11,993 bases of DNA from NCBI GenBank assembly GCA_035565335.1, contig DATMSO010000070.1, forward strand, positions 1 through 11,993, in the 5' to 3' direction. The translations under genes were made by a program, and so were the position numbers. Below are positions 1-5,866 of this stretch, piece by piece (within the stretch, counting starts at the first letter, position 1; every line of letters begins with the position of its first letter). This DNA comes from Methylovorus sp035565335. GTDB lineage: Bacteria > Pseudomonadota > Gammaproteobacteria > Burkholderiales > Methylophilaceae. The notes beneath the pieces are model-generated. The model worked only from the letters and a program-made list of their open reading frames with translations, was not told the DNA's origin and searched no databases.

Positions 1-215
1 CCCAGCTTGCGCTGGTATTTGTCCACCAGCATGCCAAAGGCGCGCTTGTCGCCGCGCTGAGCACGCTCAACCAATTCCTGATCTATCTCCCGGTTGCCCA
101 CCATGGGGCCAGCGCTCCCTGTCTGCATATTGTTAATTTTCGGAGTATACCCTTGCATCGTGGTGTCCACGAAACCGAGGCGCGAAAATTCTCCCATATT
201 TTTTGCATTAATCAT
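1..215 (-). CDS. rpoE: RNA polymerase sigma factor RpoE (sigma-E), N-terminal part, cut by window edge
   Basis: Only the first 71 codons are inside the window. Residues 41-71 contain REIDQELVERAQRGDKRAF followed by a VDKYQRKL stretch, which is the start of region 2 in sigma-E/AlgU proteins of Proteobacteria. The factor directs transcription of envelope-stress genes and is normally held by the anti-sigma RseA. The ATG at 215 has a clear GGGAGAA ribosome binding site but gives about 38 residues ahead of the usual family start. An in-frame ATG at 104 (MVGNREID) would give the usual family N-terminus and has a GGGAG about 10 nt upstream. I chose 215 for its better RBS and because the predicted promoter lies just behind it, but 104 remains possible. 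The gene diverges from nadB, as in Escherichia coli, which supports the identification. Confidence 0.9.
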   Translation of the reverse strand, partial: MINAKNMGEFSRLGFVDTTMQGYTPKINNMQTGSAGPMVGNREIDQELVERAQRGDKRAFGMLVDKYQRKL

Positions 216-253
216 TGTATTTCTCCCAGCTTGGTGTCGACTAGCTTAGTGAT

Positions 254-282
254 GAAGACAGCGCTACACTGATTAAAGTTTC
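254..282 (-). promoter_or_regulatory. Candidate sigma-E promoter driving rpoE (autoregulation)
   Basis: On the minus strand, GAAACTT (282-276) matches the sigma-E -35 consensus GGAACTT at six of seven positions. It is followed after 16 nt by GTCTTC (259-254), which resembles the sigma-E -10 element. Transcription would begin near 247, about 30 nt before the ATG at 215. rpoE operons are typically autoregulated by sigma-E, so position and motif agree. The site lies in the 82-nt gap shared with the divergent nadB. I see no convincing sigma-70 promoter for nadB in this gap. Confidence 0.55.
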
Positions 283-297
283 ACCTGACGGATATAT

Positions 298-1956
298 ATG
301 CAGCAATTTGATGTTTTGATCATTGGTAGCGGGCTGGCGGGTCTCACGCTGGCGTTGAAAGTGGCAGCAGACAAACAGGTATGCCTGGTCAGCAAGCGCA
401 GCATCAATGATAGTTCCAGCAACTGGGCACAGGGCGGCATTGCCGCCGTGCTGACCGATGATGATTCGATTGAGGCCCATATTCAGGATACCCTGATTGC
501 CGGCGCCGGTCTGTGTGATGCCGAGGTCACCCGCCTGGTGGCCGAGCATGGCCGCGAAACCGTGCAATGGCTGATTGATGAAGGCGTGCCGTTTACCCGC
601 GAAGACGACGATAGCGGCTTTCACCTGACGCGTGAAGGTGGTCACAGCCACCGGCGCATCATTCACGCTGCCGATGCTACCGGACACGCCGTGCAGAAAA
701 CCCTGGCGGAAAAAGTCCGCAACCACCCCAACATCACCTTGCTGGAAGACCATATCGCGGTAGACCTGATCACAGCGCGCAAGGTCAAGATAGAAGGTGC
801 CGAGTGCCTGGGCGCTTATGTGCTGGATAACCAGAGTGGCAAGGTGCTGACCATCGCCGCCCAGAATACCGTCTTGGCCACTGGTGGCGCGGGCAAGGTT
901 TACCTCTACACCACGAATCCCGACGTTGCAACCGGCGACGGCATTGCCATGGCCTGGCGTGCCGGTTGCCGGGTCGCCAACATGGAGTTCATCCAGTTCC
1001 ACCCGACCTGTTTGTACCATCCGCAGGCCAAGTCCTTCCTGATTACCGAGGCGGTTCGCGGCGAAGGCGGCCGCCTGCTGCTGCCGGATGGTACGCGTTT
1101 CATGCTGGAGCATGACCCGCGGGGCGAGCTGGCACCGCGTGACGTGGTCGCGCGTGCCATCGACTTTGAAATGAAAAAGCGCGGCATTGATTGCGTGTAT
1201 CTGGATATCTCGCATCAGCCGGCGGATTTCGTGCTGTCGCACTTCCCTACCATTTATCGTCGCTGCATGGAGCTGGGCATCGACATCACGCGTGAGCCCA
1301 TTCCAGTGGTGCCCGCCGCGCACTATAGCTGTGGTGGCGTCATGACAGACCACATCGGCCGCACCGATATTCCACAGCTTTATGCCATAGGCGAAACGGC
1401 TTGCACCGGTCTGCACGGTGCCAATCGTCTCGCCAGCAATTCACTGCTCGAATGCCTGGTATTCGGCCAGGCCGCCGCGCAGGATATTCTGGCCAAGCCC
1501 AACAAGCGTCCAGTCAAGCTGCCCTACTGGGATGAAAGTCGCGTCACGGATGCCGATGAGGAAATCATCATCACCCACAACTGGAGCGAATTGCGCCGCA
1601 CCATGTGGAATTATGTGGGCATCGTCCGCACCAACAAGCGCCTGACACGCGCTTTGCACCGCATACACCTGCTGCGCGACGAAGTGCATGAGTTTTATAG
1701 TAATTTCCGCATCAGCAATAATCTGATCGAACTGCGCAACCTGCTGCAGGTGGCCGAACTGATAGTGAATAGCGCCATGGAACGGCATGAGAGTCGCGGC
1801 CTGCATTACAGCAAGGATTATCCCGACATGCTGCCGGATGCCATCCCCACCGTGCTAACCCCTTCCAATTACTATAGCCTGCTGGATCGCCATCATGGGC
1901 ATCACGAGATCACGCCCCTGAAAAAACCGGCACGCCGCAGCAAGGCAGCGCATTAA
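298..1956 (+). CDS. nadB: L-aspartate oxidase NadB
   Basis: This flavoenzyme oxidises L-aspartate to iminoaspartate, the first step of de novo NAD synthesis, in the cytoplasm together with NadA. The protein has 552 residues, close to the usual 530-550. An FAD-binding GSGLAG lies at residues 10-15. It is followed by the family signatures SSNWAQGGIAA (40-50), TREGGHSHRRIIHAADATG (111-129), VLATGGAGKVY (192-202), EFIQFHPT (230-237), AVRGEGG (252-258) and APRDVVARA (279-287, with the substrate-site arginine region). HYSCGGV and GLHGANRLASNS come further along. The C-terminal helical domain is complete and ends in a basic tail. The ATG at 298 has only a weak upstream GACGGAT as RBS, but it is the natural start because the FAD motif follows directly. 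The gene diverges from rpoE. nadA and nadC are not in the window. Confidence 0.98.
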   Translation: MQQFDVLIIGSGLAGLTLALKVAADKQVCLVSKRSINDSSSNWAQGGIAAVLTDDDSIEAHIQDTLIAGAGLCDAEVTRLVAEHGRETVQWLIDEGVPFTREDDDSGFHLTREGGHSHRRIIHAADATGHAVQKTLAEKVRNHPNITLLEDHIAVDLITARKVKIEGAECLGAYVLDNQSGKVLTIAAQNTVLATGGAGKVYLYTTNPDVATGDGIAMAWRAGCRVANMEFIQFHPTCLYHPQAKSFLITEAVRGEGGRLLLPDGTRFMLEHDPRGELAPRDVVARAIDFEMKKRGIDCVYLDISHQPADFVLSHFPTIYRRCMELGIDITREPIPVVPAAHYSCGGVMTDHIGRTDIPQLYAIGETACTGLHGANRLASNSLLECLVFGQAAAQDILAKPNKRPVKLPYWDESRVTDADEEIIITHNWSELRRTMWNYVGIVRTNKRLTRALHRIHLLRDEVHEFYSNFRISNNLIELRNLLQVAELIVNSAMERHESRGLHYSKDYPDMLPDAIPTVLTPSNYYSLLDRHHGHHEITPLKKPARRSKAAH

Positions 1957-1998
1957 TTACCCAGGAATATTTAGAGCTATCGTCAGGCAAATTTGCTT

Positions 1999-2346
1999 AT
2001 GAAATGTACCTCACTCTGGATGACTACCTGGATGACTAGCGCACTCATCGCGGCTCTGCTCGGCCCCGTGCCGGTATTGGCGGAGGAAGCGTCTTCCATA
2101 AAATTGATCGAAGTGGACGATGCGGACTGTGCAGTGAATGACGGCAAACTGATCACGTTGACCAATACCGAGCCGCAATCCAGCAAAGTGGTCTGGGTAG
2201 ACCGCTGGTATCTGGACAAACAGACGGCGGACCACACGCGGCACGTGCTGGACCGCGAACACCCCAGCGCAGCCCTGGGCTGCTCCATCACCCGTGCAGG
2301 CAAGCAGCACTGGACGATATACAGCGTGACAGACCTGCCTGGCTAA
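1999..2346 (+). CDS. Small predicted secreted protein of unknown function
   Basis: I do not recognise this protein. From ATG 1999 it has 115 residues. The N-terminus looks like a Sec signal peptide: a Lys at position 2, a hydrophobic stretch (about 12-27) and a probable cut after VLA (residue 28). The mature part of about 87 residues is polar and has two cysteines (C44 and C95), which could form one disulfide in the periplasm. It also has an aromatic-rich VVWVDRWYLD segment. A TTG at 1993 is in frame with a CAGG five nt upstream, so the true start could be two codons earlier. It starts about 40 nt after nadB and could be cotranscribed with it, but nothing links it to NAD synthesis. It converges on the bufC end of the RiPP cluster. 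Codon choice looks like the neighbours. Confidence 0.7.
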   Translation: MKCTSLWMTTWMTSALIAALLGPVPVLAEEASSIKLIEVDDADCAVNDGKLITLTNTEPQSSKVVWVDRWYLDKQTADHTRHVLDREHPSAALGCSITRAGKQHWTIYSVTDLPG

Positions 2347-2360
2347 ACGCACCTTCAGCA

Positions 2361-2384
2361 GATCAGGATCAAACTCACCTGATC
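2361..2384. terminator. Weak hairpin between converging genes
   Basis: A perfect 7-bp inverted repeat, GATCAGG / CCTGATC with a 10-nt loop, lies in the 49-nt gap between the converging secreted-protein gene and bufC. Neither strand has a T-run directly after the stem, so it is not a classical intrinsic terminator. Its position suggests a role in ending or stabilising transcripts. Confidence 0.25.
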
Positions 2385-2395
2385 AAAAACCTGAC

Positions 2396-3154
2396 TCAGG
2401 CAGCAATGCCCCACACAATCTGCTGCTGCCGCAAATCTTCGAGCAACGCGCCGCCAAAGCTGACGAGAGCAGCCGCCTCTGCATGCCCTATCTCAAGACC
2501 CAATTGCTGCAGGGCTGCGAGACCTGTCATTTGCCCCGGCTGCAGCAATTGCAACAGGCGCGCCGTCATGACGTTCATTTCCACAAATTTCACTTCATCC
2601 TGCTGATTGCGAAACACCAGCAAATGCACAGGCTCAGGCAACGGCTCCCGCGGCTTGAAGCGTGCTGAGATTTTTTGCACCGGATAATCATAGGCCAGCA
2701 CCGCAAGTGCAGGCGCCAGAATGGGCACGCCCTGCAAAAGGTCGCCCTCTGCCGTCAGCGCTGGCGCTATGCTGTCGTCCGCCGCAATGGCCAGCTCTAT
2801 CCATTCATAATGCGCGAGACTGAGGGCAAACGGCGGCAGCGTTTCCACCAGCGGTAAAAACTCCAGAAACGCCTTGGGGATATCGCGAAAAAACGGGCTT
2901 GTTGCCTGATGCTCGGCAAAAAACCGGCGCACCAGCGTCTGCCAGGCACGCTTGCCCATGACGCGCTGCAAGACCGGATAACAGGCGCTAACGGCGGAAA
3001 AGAGGTTGTTAAACACAATCTCGTTGTATACCTGCATGCGTTTGGCGGGCACGCCGGCGGGTCGCGCATGCTGGCGCGGCTGGCGAATATGCGCGGTGAA
3101 GGTCTGCTGATATTGCTGAAATAGCGGCAAAGCCTTGCTTTCCAGTGTGCTCAT
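2396..3154 (-). CDS. bufC: DUF2063 partner protein of the RiPP-modifying enzyme (BufC/HvfC-like)
   Basis: The 252-residue protein carries the DUF2063 signature near its N-terminus: FQQYQ (12-16), then RMQVYNEIVFNNLFSAVSA (39-57), a helical region with CYPVLQRVMG (58-67) and LVRRFFAEH (74-82). A more alpha/beta C-terminal half contains AHYEWIELA (114-122). Proteins of this type (BufC, HvfC, and more distantly MbnC) bind the precursor and work with a DUF692 iron enzyme to install thiooxazole or related groups on cysteines. The start codon overlaps the stop of the DUF692 gene in an ATGA (3154-3151), so translation is probably coupled and the two proteins are likely partners. No signal peptide or membrane segment is seen, so it acts in the cytoplasm before the precursor is exported. 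The assignment rests on the motifs plus the neighbour order. No DoxX-type membrane gene follows, although many related clusters have one. Confidence 0.87.
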   Translation of the reverse strand: MSTLESKALPLFQQYQQTFTAHIRQPRQHARPAGVPAKRMQVYNEIVFNNLFSAVSACYPVLQRVMGKRAWQTLVRRFFAEHQATSPFFRDIPKAFLEFLPLVETLPPFALSLAHYEWIELAIAADDSIAPALTAEGDLLQGVPILAPALAVLAYDYPVQKISARFKPREPLPEPVHLLVFRNQQDEVKFVEMNVMTARLLQLLQPGQMTGLAALQQLGLEIGHAEAAALVSFGGALLEDLRQQQIVWGIAA

Positions 3155-4053
3155 GCGCTCACCCGTTTCGTGTCTAGGGCATCGACCAAACCTTGTTGAG
3201 CGTGATTGCGCTGGGCGGCTTGCAAACTAGCAATATGATTTACCTCCTGCATGGCGTCCGCCAGTGGAGGTATGTTGGTATCGCGCTCCAGCAAGGTGGG
3301 GAACACGCCAAACAGGGCATACGCCTCGCGCAGCAATTGCCACACCGGGTCGATAACGTCCTGCCCATGCGTGTCGATGATGAGATCTTCCGCCTCGCGG
3401 TCATGTCCGGCGATATGGGCGTAGACAATGCGCTCTCCCGGCATCTCTCGCAGAAAGGCATGCGGATCAAAGCCAAAATTCACGCTGTTGACGTAGATAT
3501 TGTTGATATCGAGATGCAGGTCGCAATCGGCTTCCTGCAACACTGCGTTGATAAAACTGGCTTCGTCCATCTCGGCGATGGGCGCGGCCACATAAAAAGA
3601 CGCATTTTCTACCGCGATGCGCCGCTCCAGAATATCCTGCGTGCGGCGGATACGCGCCGCCACATGGTGTACTGCCTCTTCTGTGAAAGGGATGGGCAGC
3701 AGATCATACAAATAGCCACCGTCGGTGCAATAGCTTAGATGTTCGGTATATAGCGGAATCTGGTGCTGATCGAGAAACTGTTTTACCTGCCGCAGAAAAG
3801 CTTCGTTGAGTGGATCGGGGCCGCCTAACGACAGACAAAGACCATGACATACGATGGGATAGCGCTCAGTGAACCAAGCCAGCTGCCTGGCATATTTACC
3901 ACCGGCGCCTATCCAGTTTTCAGGCGCAATCTCAACAAAATCAAGGTGCTGTGTCAGGTCAGTGCCATGCGCCGCCTGTATCTGCGGCAACAGCTCGCGC
4001 TTGAGACCCAGCCCTGCTCCCTTGATCGAACTATGTGATTGCGCCTGCGACAT
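3151..4053 (-). CDS. bufB: DUF692 multinuclear non-heme iron oxidative enzyme (MNIO; BufB/HvfB-like)
   Basis: The 300-residue protein is a full-length member of the DUF692 / MNIO family, TIM-barrel enzymes with a two- or three-iron centre that rebuild cysteine side chains in RiPP precursors. All the usual metal-ligand motifs are present: VEIAPEN (E41), CHGLCLSLGG (H70), TEHLSYC (E104, H105), AVENASFY (E149, N150), HLDINNIYVNS (H180, D182, N184), AHIAGHD (H213, H217), DTHGQDV (D227, H229) and LLERDTNIP (E256, D258). It should therefore be catalytically competent. It starts 2 nt after the precursor gene stop and overlaps bufC by 4 nt, so all three are probably translated from one message. No export signal is present, so modification is cytoplasmic. 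The HvfB/BufB type fits better than MbnB because the precursor has a Sec signal. The exact product, thiooxazole or another modification, is inferred. Confidence 0.93.
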   Translation of the reverse strand: MSQAQSHSSIKGAGLGLKRELLPQIQAAHGTDLTQHLDFVEIAPENWIGAGGKYARQLAWFTERYPIVCHGLCLSLGGPDPLNEAFLRQVKQFLDQHQIPLYTEHLSYCTDGGYLYDLLPIPFTEEAVHHVAARIRRTQDILERRIAVENASFYVAAPIAEMDEASFINAVLQEADCDLHLDINNIYVNSVNFGFDPHAFLREMPGERIVYAHIAGHDREAEDLIIDTHGQDVIDPVWQLLREAYALFGVFPTLLERDTNIPPLADAMQEVNHIASLQAAQRNHAQQGLVDALDTKRVSA

Positions 4054-4055
4054 GT

Positions 4056-4388
4056 TTACTTCTTGTCGGCGTGGCAGGAACCTTCCTTGGCCTTCATGTC
4101 ACCGCTGCAAGAACCTTCTTTGGCTTTCTTGTCGGCACTGCAGGAACCTTCGGCTTTTTTATCTGCGCTGCAAGAACCTTCTTTGGCCATCTTGGCTTTC
4201 ATTTCCGCGCTGCATTTACCAGTGCCGCACTTGCCATCTTTCATCTTGTCGGCTTCAGCGACCATATAGCCGGAAGACAAACTCTTCATGGCAAACGGAT
4301 TTTCAGCAGCGTGGACATTGGCAGCGGCTACCGAAGCAACAAAAGCAGTACCGATCATCAGGCTCAGGGTTTTCTTGGAAGTGTTCAT
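4056..4388 (-). CDS. bufA: Secreted Cys-rich RiPP precursor (bufferin/HvfA-type)
   Basis: The 110-residue precursor has a Sec-type signal peptide (residues 1 to about 27, ending NVHA). Next comes a family-typical segment NPFAMKSLSSGYMVAEAD (30-47), then a lysine-rich tail with six cysteines (54, 59, 73, 83, 94, 105). The first two lie in DGKCGTGKCS, close to the EGKC motifs of HvfA and bufferin precursors. The other four lie in tandem EGSC units. In characterised relatives the cysteines are turned into thiooxazoles by a DUF692 enzyme and the peptide is exported to bind copper. That role is inferred here. The start is clear: AGGAG lies 8 nt upstream of ATG 4388. It is followed after 2 nt by the DUF692 gene. 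The low-complexity composition (Lys, Ala, Glu, Ser, Cys) is normal for this precursor class and not evidence of a wrong frame. Confidence 0.9.
   Translation of the reverse strand: MNTSKKTLSLMIGTAFVASVAAANVHAAENPFAMKSLSSGYMVAEADKMKDGKCGTGKCSAEMKAKMAKEGSCSADKKAEGSCSADKKAKEGSCSGDMKAKEGSCHADKK
4059..4181 (-). repeat. Tandem EGSC repeats in the precursor
   Basis: Residues 70-110 consist of four units that begin EGSC: EGSCSADKKA (10 residues), EGSCSADKKAK (11), EGSCSGDMKAK (11) and EGSCHADKK (9, cut by the stop). The DNA repeats in step with a period of 30-33 nt. Each unit carries one cysteine, so copy number sets the number of possible modified sites. The last unit replaces Ser by His after the cysteine. 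Confidence 0.9.
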
Positions 4389-4396
4389 TTTTATTT

Positions 4397-4401
4397 CTCC
4401 T
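4397..4401 (-). promoter_or_regulatory. Strong ribosome binding site of the precursor gene
   Basis: The minus strand reads AGGAG 8 nt before ATG 4388, in an AT-rich leader. It is one of the best Shine-Dalgarno sites in the window. bufB has only a weak AAGAAG, and bufC overlaps bufB. This fits a precursor made in excess over its modifying enzymes. Confidence 0.75.
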
Positions 4402-4434
4402 ATAATTTAAATGGATAGCTCAATTAGTGAATAT

Positions 4435-4486
4435 CGTCAGTGCCTTGCGCCTGTGCATCCTGAATCCTGGGGAGAATTCACTGACG
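4435..4486. repeat. Inverted repeat between anti-sigma gene and precursor gene
   Basis: A perfect 8-bp inverted repeat, CGTCAGTG (4435-4442) and CACTGACG (4479-4486), is separated by 36 nt. A second, overlapping pair is AGTGAAT (4426-4432) and ATTCACT (4476-4482). The distal arm overlaps the stop codon of the anti-sigma gene. In the minus-strand message it could form a long-loop hairpin with two alternative pairings, or the arms could be a split operator ahead of the precursor. No T-run follows, so it is not a simple terminator. Confidence 0.4.
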
Positions 4487-4729
4487 CTCAAGATCAAGGG
4501 CACTGGCAATGCGCGCCTTCGCCTCCTGGGATAACTGCAATTGCTCGTCCTGCTCGGTCAGCGTGACCATGCGTTTTGCCGCGGCACGCAGCATCAGCAA
4601 CTGCCGGCCAAACCGTCTGCAAACATCGCAGATGGTCAAGTGCAACCGCAGCGCTGACCGCTCACGCCACGTCAGGCGCCTGTCCAGCGACTGGGATAAC
4701 AGCCTGCTGGCTTGCTTGCAACTCAGCAT
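4478..4729 (-). CDS. Small soluble zinc-binding anti-sigma factor (ZAS / zf-HC2 type)
   Basis: The 83-residue protein starts with MLSCKQASRLLSQSLDR and has an H-x3-C-x2-C motif (H30, C34, C37) plus C4. This is the arrangement of zinc-binding anti-sigma domains such as those of RsrA and ChrR. Such domains clamp the partner sigma factor and release it when thiols are oxidised or metals bind. There is no transmembrane segment or periplasmic domain, so any sensing should be cytoplasmic. It lies 44 nt after the ECF sigma gene and 89 nt before the precursor gene, so the partner is almost certainly that sigma factor. The start is supported by GGAG 7 nt upstream of ATG 4729. The C-terminal half is helical and rich in Glu, Gln and Ala. 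That metal or thiol stress is the signal is inferred from the Zn site and neighbours. Confidence 0.85.
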   Translation of the reverse strand: MLSCKQASRLLSQSLDRRLTWRERSALRLHLTICDVCRRFGRQLLMLRAAAKRMVTLTEQDEQLQLSQEAKARIASALDLERQ

Positions 4730-4773
4730 ACCGTTTCTCCCTTTCCTCTATTCAGGTATGGCACGCTCATCTT

Positions 4774-5337
4774 CTAGCGCCCCAACCAATGCAATTCGAG
4801 ACATTTGCGTAACCCCATTCGGGCGCGATACAACATCACCCAAGCATTGGTCGAGCTAATATCCAGTTCCTTACAAATTATTTCATTTTCTTCTTCCTGC
4901 ACTTCGCGCAGCATGAAAAGCGCGGCCAGTTTTTTGGGCAGCCTATCCATGCATTCCTGCAGAATCATCAAGAACTGCTTCTGCTCCAGGCTGTTTTCCG
5001 GCATACCGAAACTCTGTGGCTTATCGTTCCAGTGCCGGTTGTCCTCATCAAAAAACTCATCCATGCCAGGTTCATCGGGCAAGTCTTCGCCCAGGCCTTC
5101 CACGGGCTGCTCGCGCATTTGCTTGCGAATAAGGTCGACGATCTTGTGCTTGAGAATGCCCACCAGCCAGGTGCGGGGGGCGGATTGACCGGCATAGCTG
5201 GCGCTTTGCATCGCGGCAAGCAAGGTCTCCTGCACCACGTCTTCAGCCTGATGGCTGTCGCGCAGCCGTGCCAGCGCAAAGCGATAGAGATAATCGCCAT
5301 GTTCGGCCAGCCAAGCATGTGGGTCTGTTTTTTTCAT
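4774..5337 (-). CDS. ECF sigma-70 family factor linked to the RiPP cluster
   Basis: The 187-residue protein has the ECF layout. Sigma region 2 spans about residues 12-75, with AEDVVQETLLAA (31-42) and RTWLVGILKHKIVDLIRK (55-72). An acidic linker follows (82-118), with LPDEPGMDEFFDEDN. Sigma region 4 spans about 122-180, with LDRLPKK-like MDRLPKKLAALFMLREV (130-146) and a helix-turn-helix ending NAWVMLYRARMGLRKCLE (164-181). It resembles the TIGR02943 group of sigma factors, which is commonly paired with a small zinc-binding anti-sigma, as here. It would direct RNA polymerase to promoters of the downstream precursor and enzyme genes and perhaps its own. It is distinct from the rpoE gene at the window's left end. 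No good Shine-Dalgarno precedes ATG 5337, which may keep its level low. In Caulobacter, bufferin operons are controlled by the ECF factor SigF, a useful parallel though not shown to be orthologous. Confidence 0.92.
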   Translation of the reverse strand: MKKTDPHAWLAEHGDYLYRFALARLRDSHQAEDVVQETLLAAMQSASYAGQSAPRTWLVGILKHKIVDLIRKQMREQPVEGLGEDLPDEPGMDEFFDEDNRHWNDKPQSFGMPENSLEQKQFLMILQECMDRLPKKLAALFMLREVQEEENEIICKELDISSTNAWVMLYRARMGLRKCLELHWLGR

Positions 5338-5423
5338 GCGTTATTCAATCATGAAATGCAGGGTTTGCTCCATGCCAATTACAGCTCGGCCGGAGAGCGT
5401 GCCCAAATGAGAGCTGCAATGCC

Positions 5424-5864
5424 TCAATCGGCCCAGGCCTTGGCCTGAAAGCAGGCAATATAAGCCATGCCATCTGGCGGCTGCTGGTCGCGTTGTGCGC
5501 GCCAGATCGTTTCTGCCAGGCAATCCATCAGATCGTGTTGCGCATCCATTTCATTGCCATGCCGCAACCTGAGTGTTTCGTAGGCCTGGCGTATACCGGG
5601 CGGCTGGTCAATCGAAAGCTGCTCAAGCACCGACAAGTGCAGACTCATGTGCAGAAAGGGGTTGGTTTCGCCCATCTCGGGAAAATAAGCCTGCTCAAGA
5701 TAGCGCTCCGGCGCATTGAGCACCGCATGGTATTCCGGATGTAGCTGCATGACCTGCAAGGCCAGCGCTTCCAGCGGTGTCAGCGCAGCCTGCTGATGAT
5801 ATTTGGCCCAGCTATCAAAAAAGAATCGCCGGACTTCATCACGCGAGGGGTTAAATAAAGCCAT
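5424..5864 (-). CDS. DUF1841 family protein of unknown function
   Basis: The 146-residue protein matches the DUF1841 family of Beta- and Gammaproteobacteria. It has FNPSRDEVRRFFFDSWAKY (4-22), LHPEYHAVL (41-49), GETNPFLHMSLHLSVLEQ (65-82), IDQPPGIR (85-92) and a C-terminal DCLAETIWRAQR (114-125) followed by a Gly-Met-Ala-Tyr segment. The family has no established role. No signal peptide or membrane segment is seen. It begins 2 nt after the stop of the FIST gene, so it belongs to the nth operon. An 86-nt gap without a terminator separates it from the sigma gene, so read-through into the RiPP unit is possible. The spaced histidines (H42, H46, H72, H76) suggest metal binding, but that is only a guess. 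Confidence 0.88.
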   Translation of the reverse strand: MALFNPSRDEVRRFFFDSWAKYHQQAALTPLEALALQVMQLHPEYHAVLNAPERYLEQAYFPEMGETNPFLHMSLHLSVLEQLSIDQPPGIRQAYETLRLRHGNEMDAQHDLMDCLAETIWRAQRDQQPPDGMAYIACFQAKAWAD

Positions 5865-5866
5865 GC

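Noticed and set aside
241..1416. Long minus-strand open frame opposite nadB
   Set aside because: It is a mirror of the GC-rich nadB codons. Its translation shows no family motif, while nadB on the plus strand is complete with all signatures.
3193..3738. Plus-strand open frame of 181 codons opposite bufB
   Set aside because: It lies wholly within the well-supported DUF692 gene and has no recognisable domain or RBS.
2396..4388. Methanobactin (mbnABC) cluster
   Set aside because: Although MbnB and MbnC are distant relatives of these enzymes, the precursor has a Sec signal and many KC/SC repeats, and no methanobactin transporters are nearby.
4035..4418. Plus-strand frames with hydrophobic Phe/Ala repeats opposite bufA
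   Set aside because: The repeats are the antisense reading of the EGSC repeats. The minus-strand frame has the signal peptide, RBS and family motifs.
4389..4420. Sigma-70 promoter directly before the precursor (TTCACT ... TAAATT)
   Set aside because: The -10-like box would put the transcript start on the ribosome binding site itself, so it cannot be the functional promoter.
4421..5381. Shared TAATTG on the minus strand ahead of both the sigma gene (5381-5376) and the precursor gene (4426-4421) as a sigma-specific promoter
   Set aside because: A six-base AT-rich match at similar distances from the starts (38 and 32 nt) is too short, and the sequences do not share a second element at fixed spacing.
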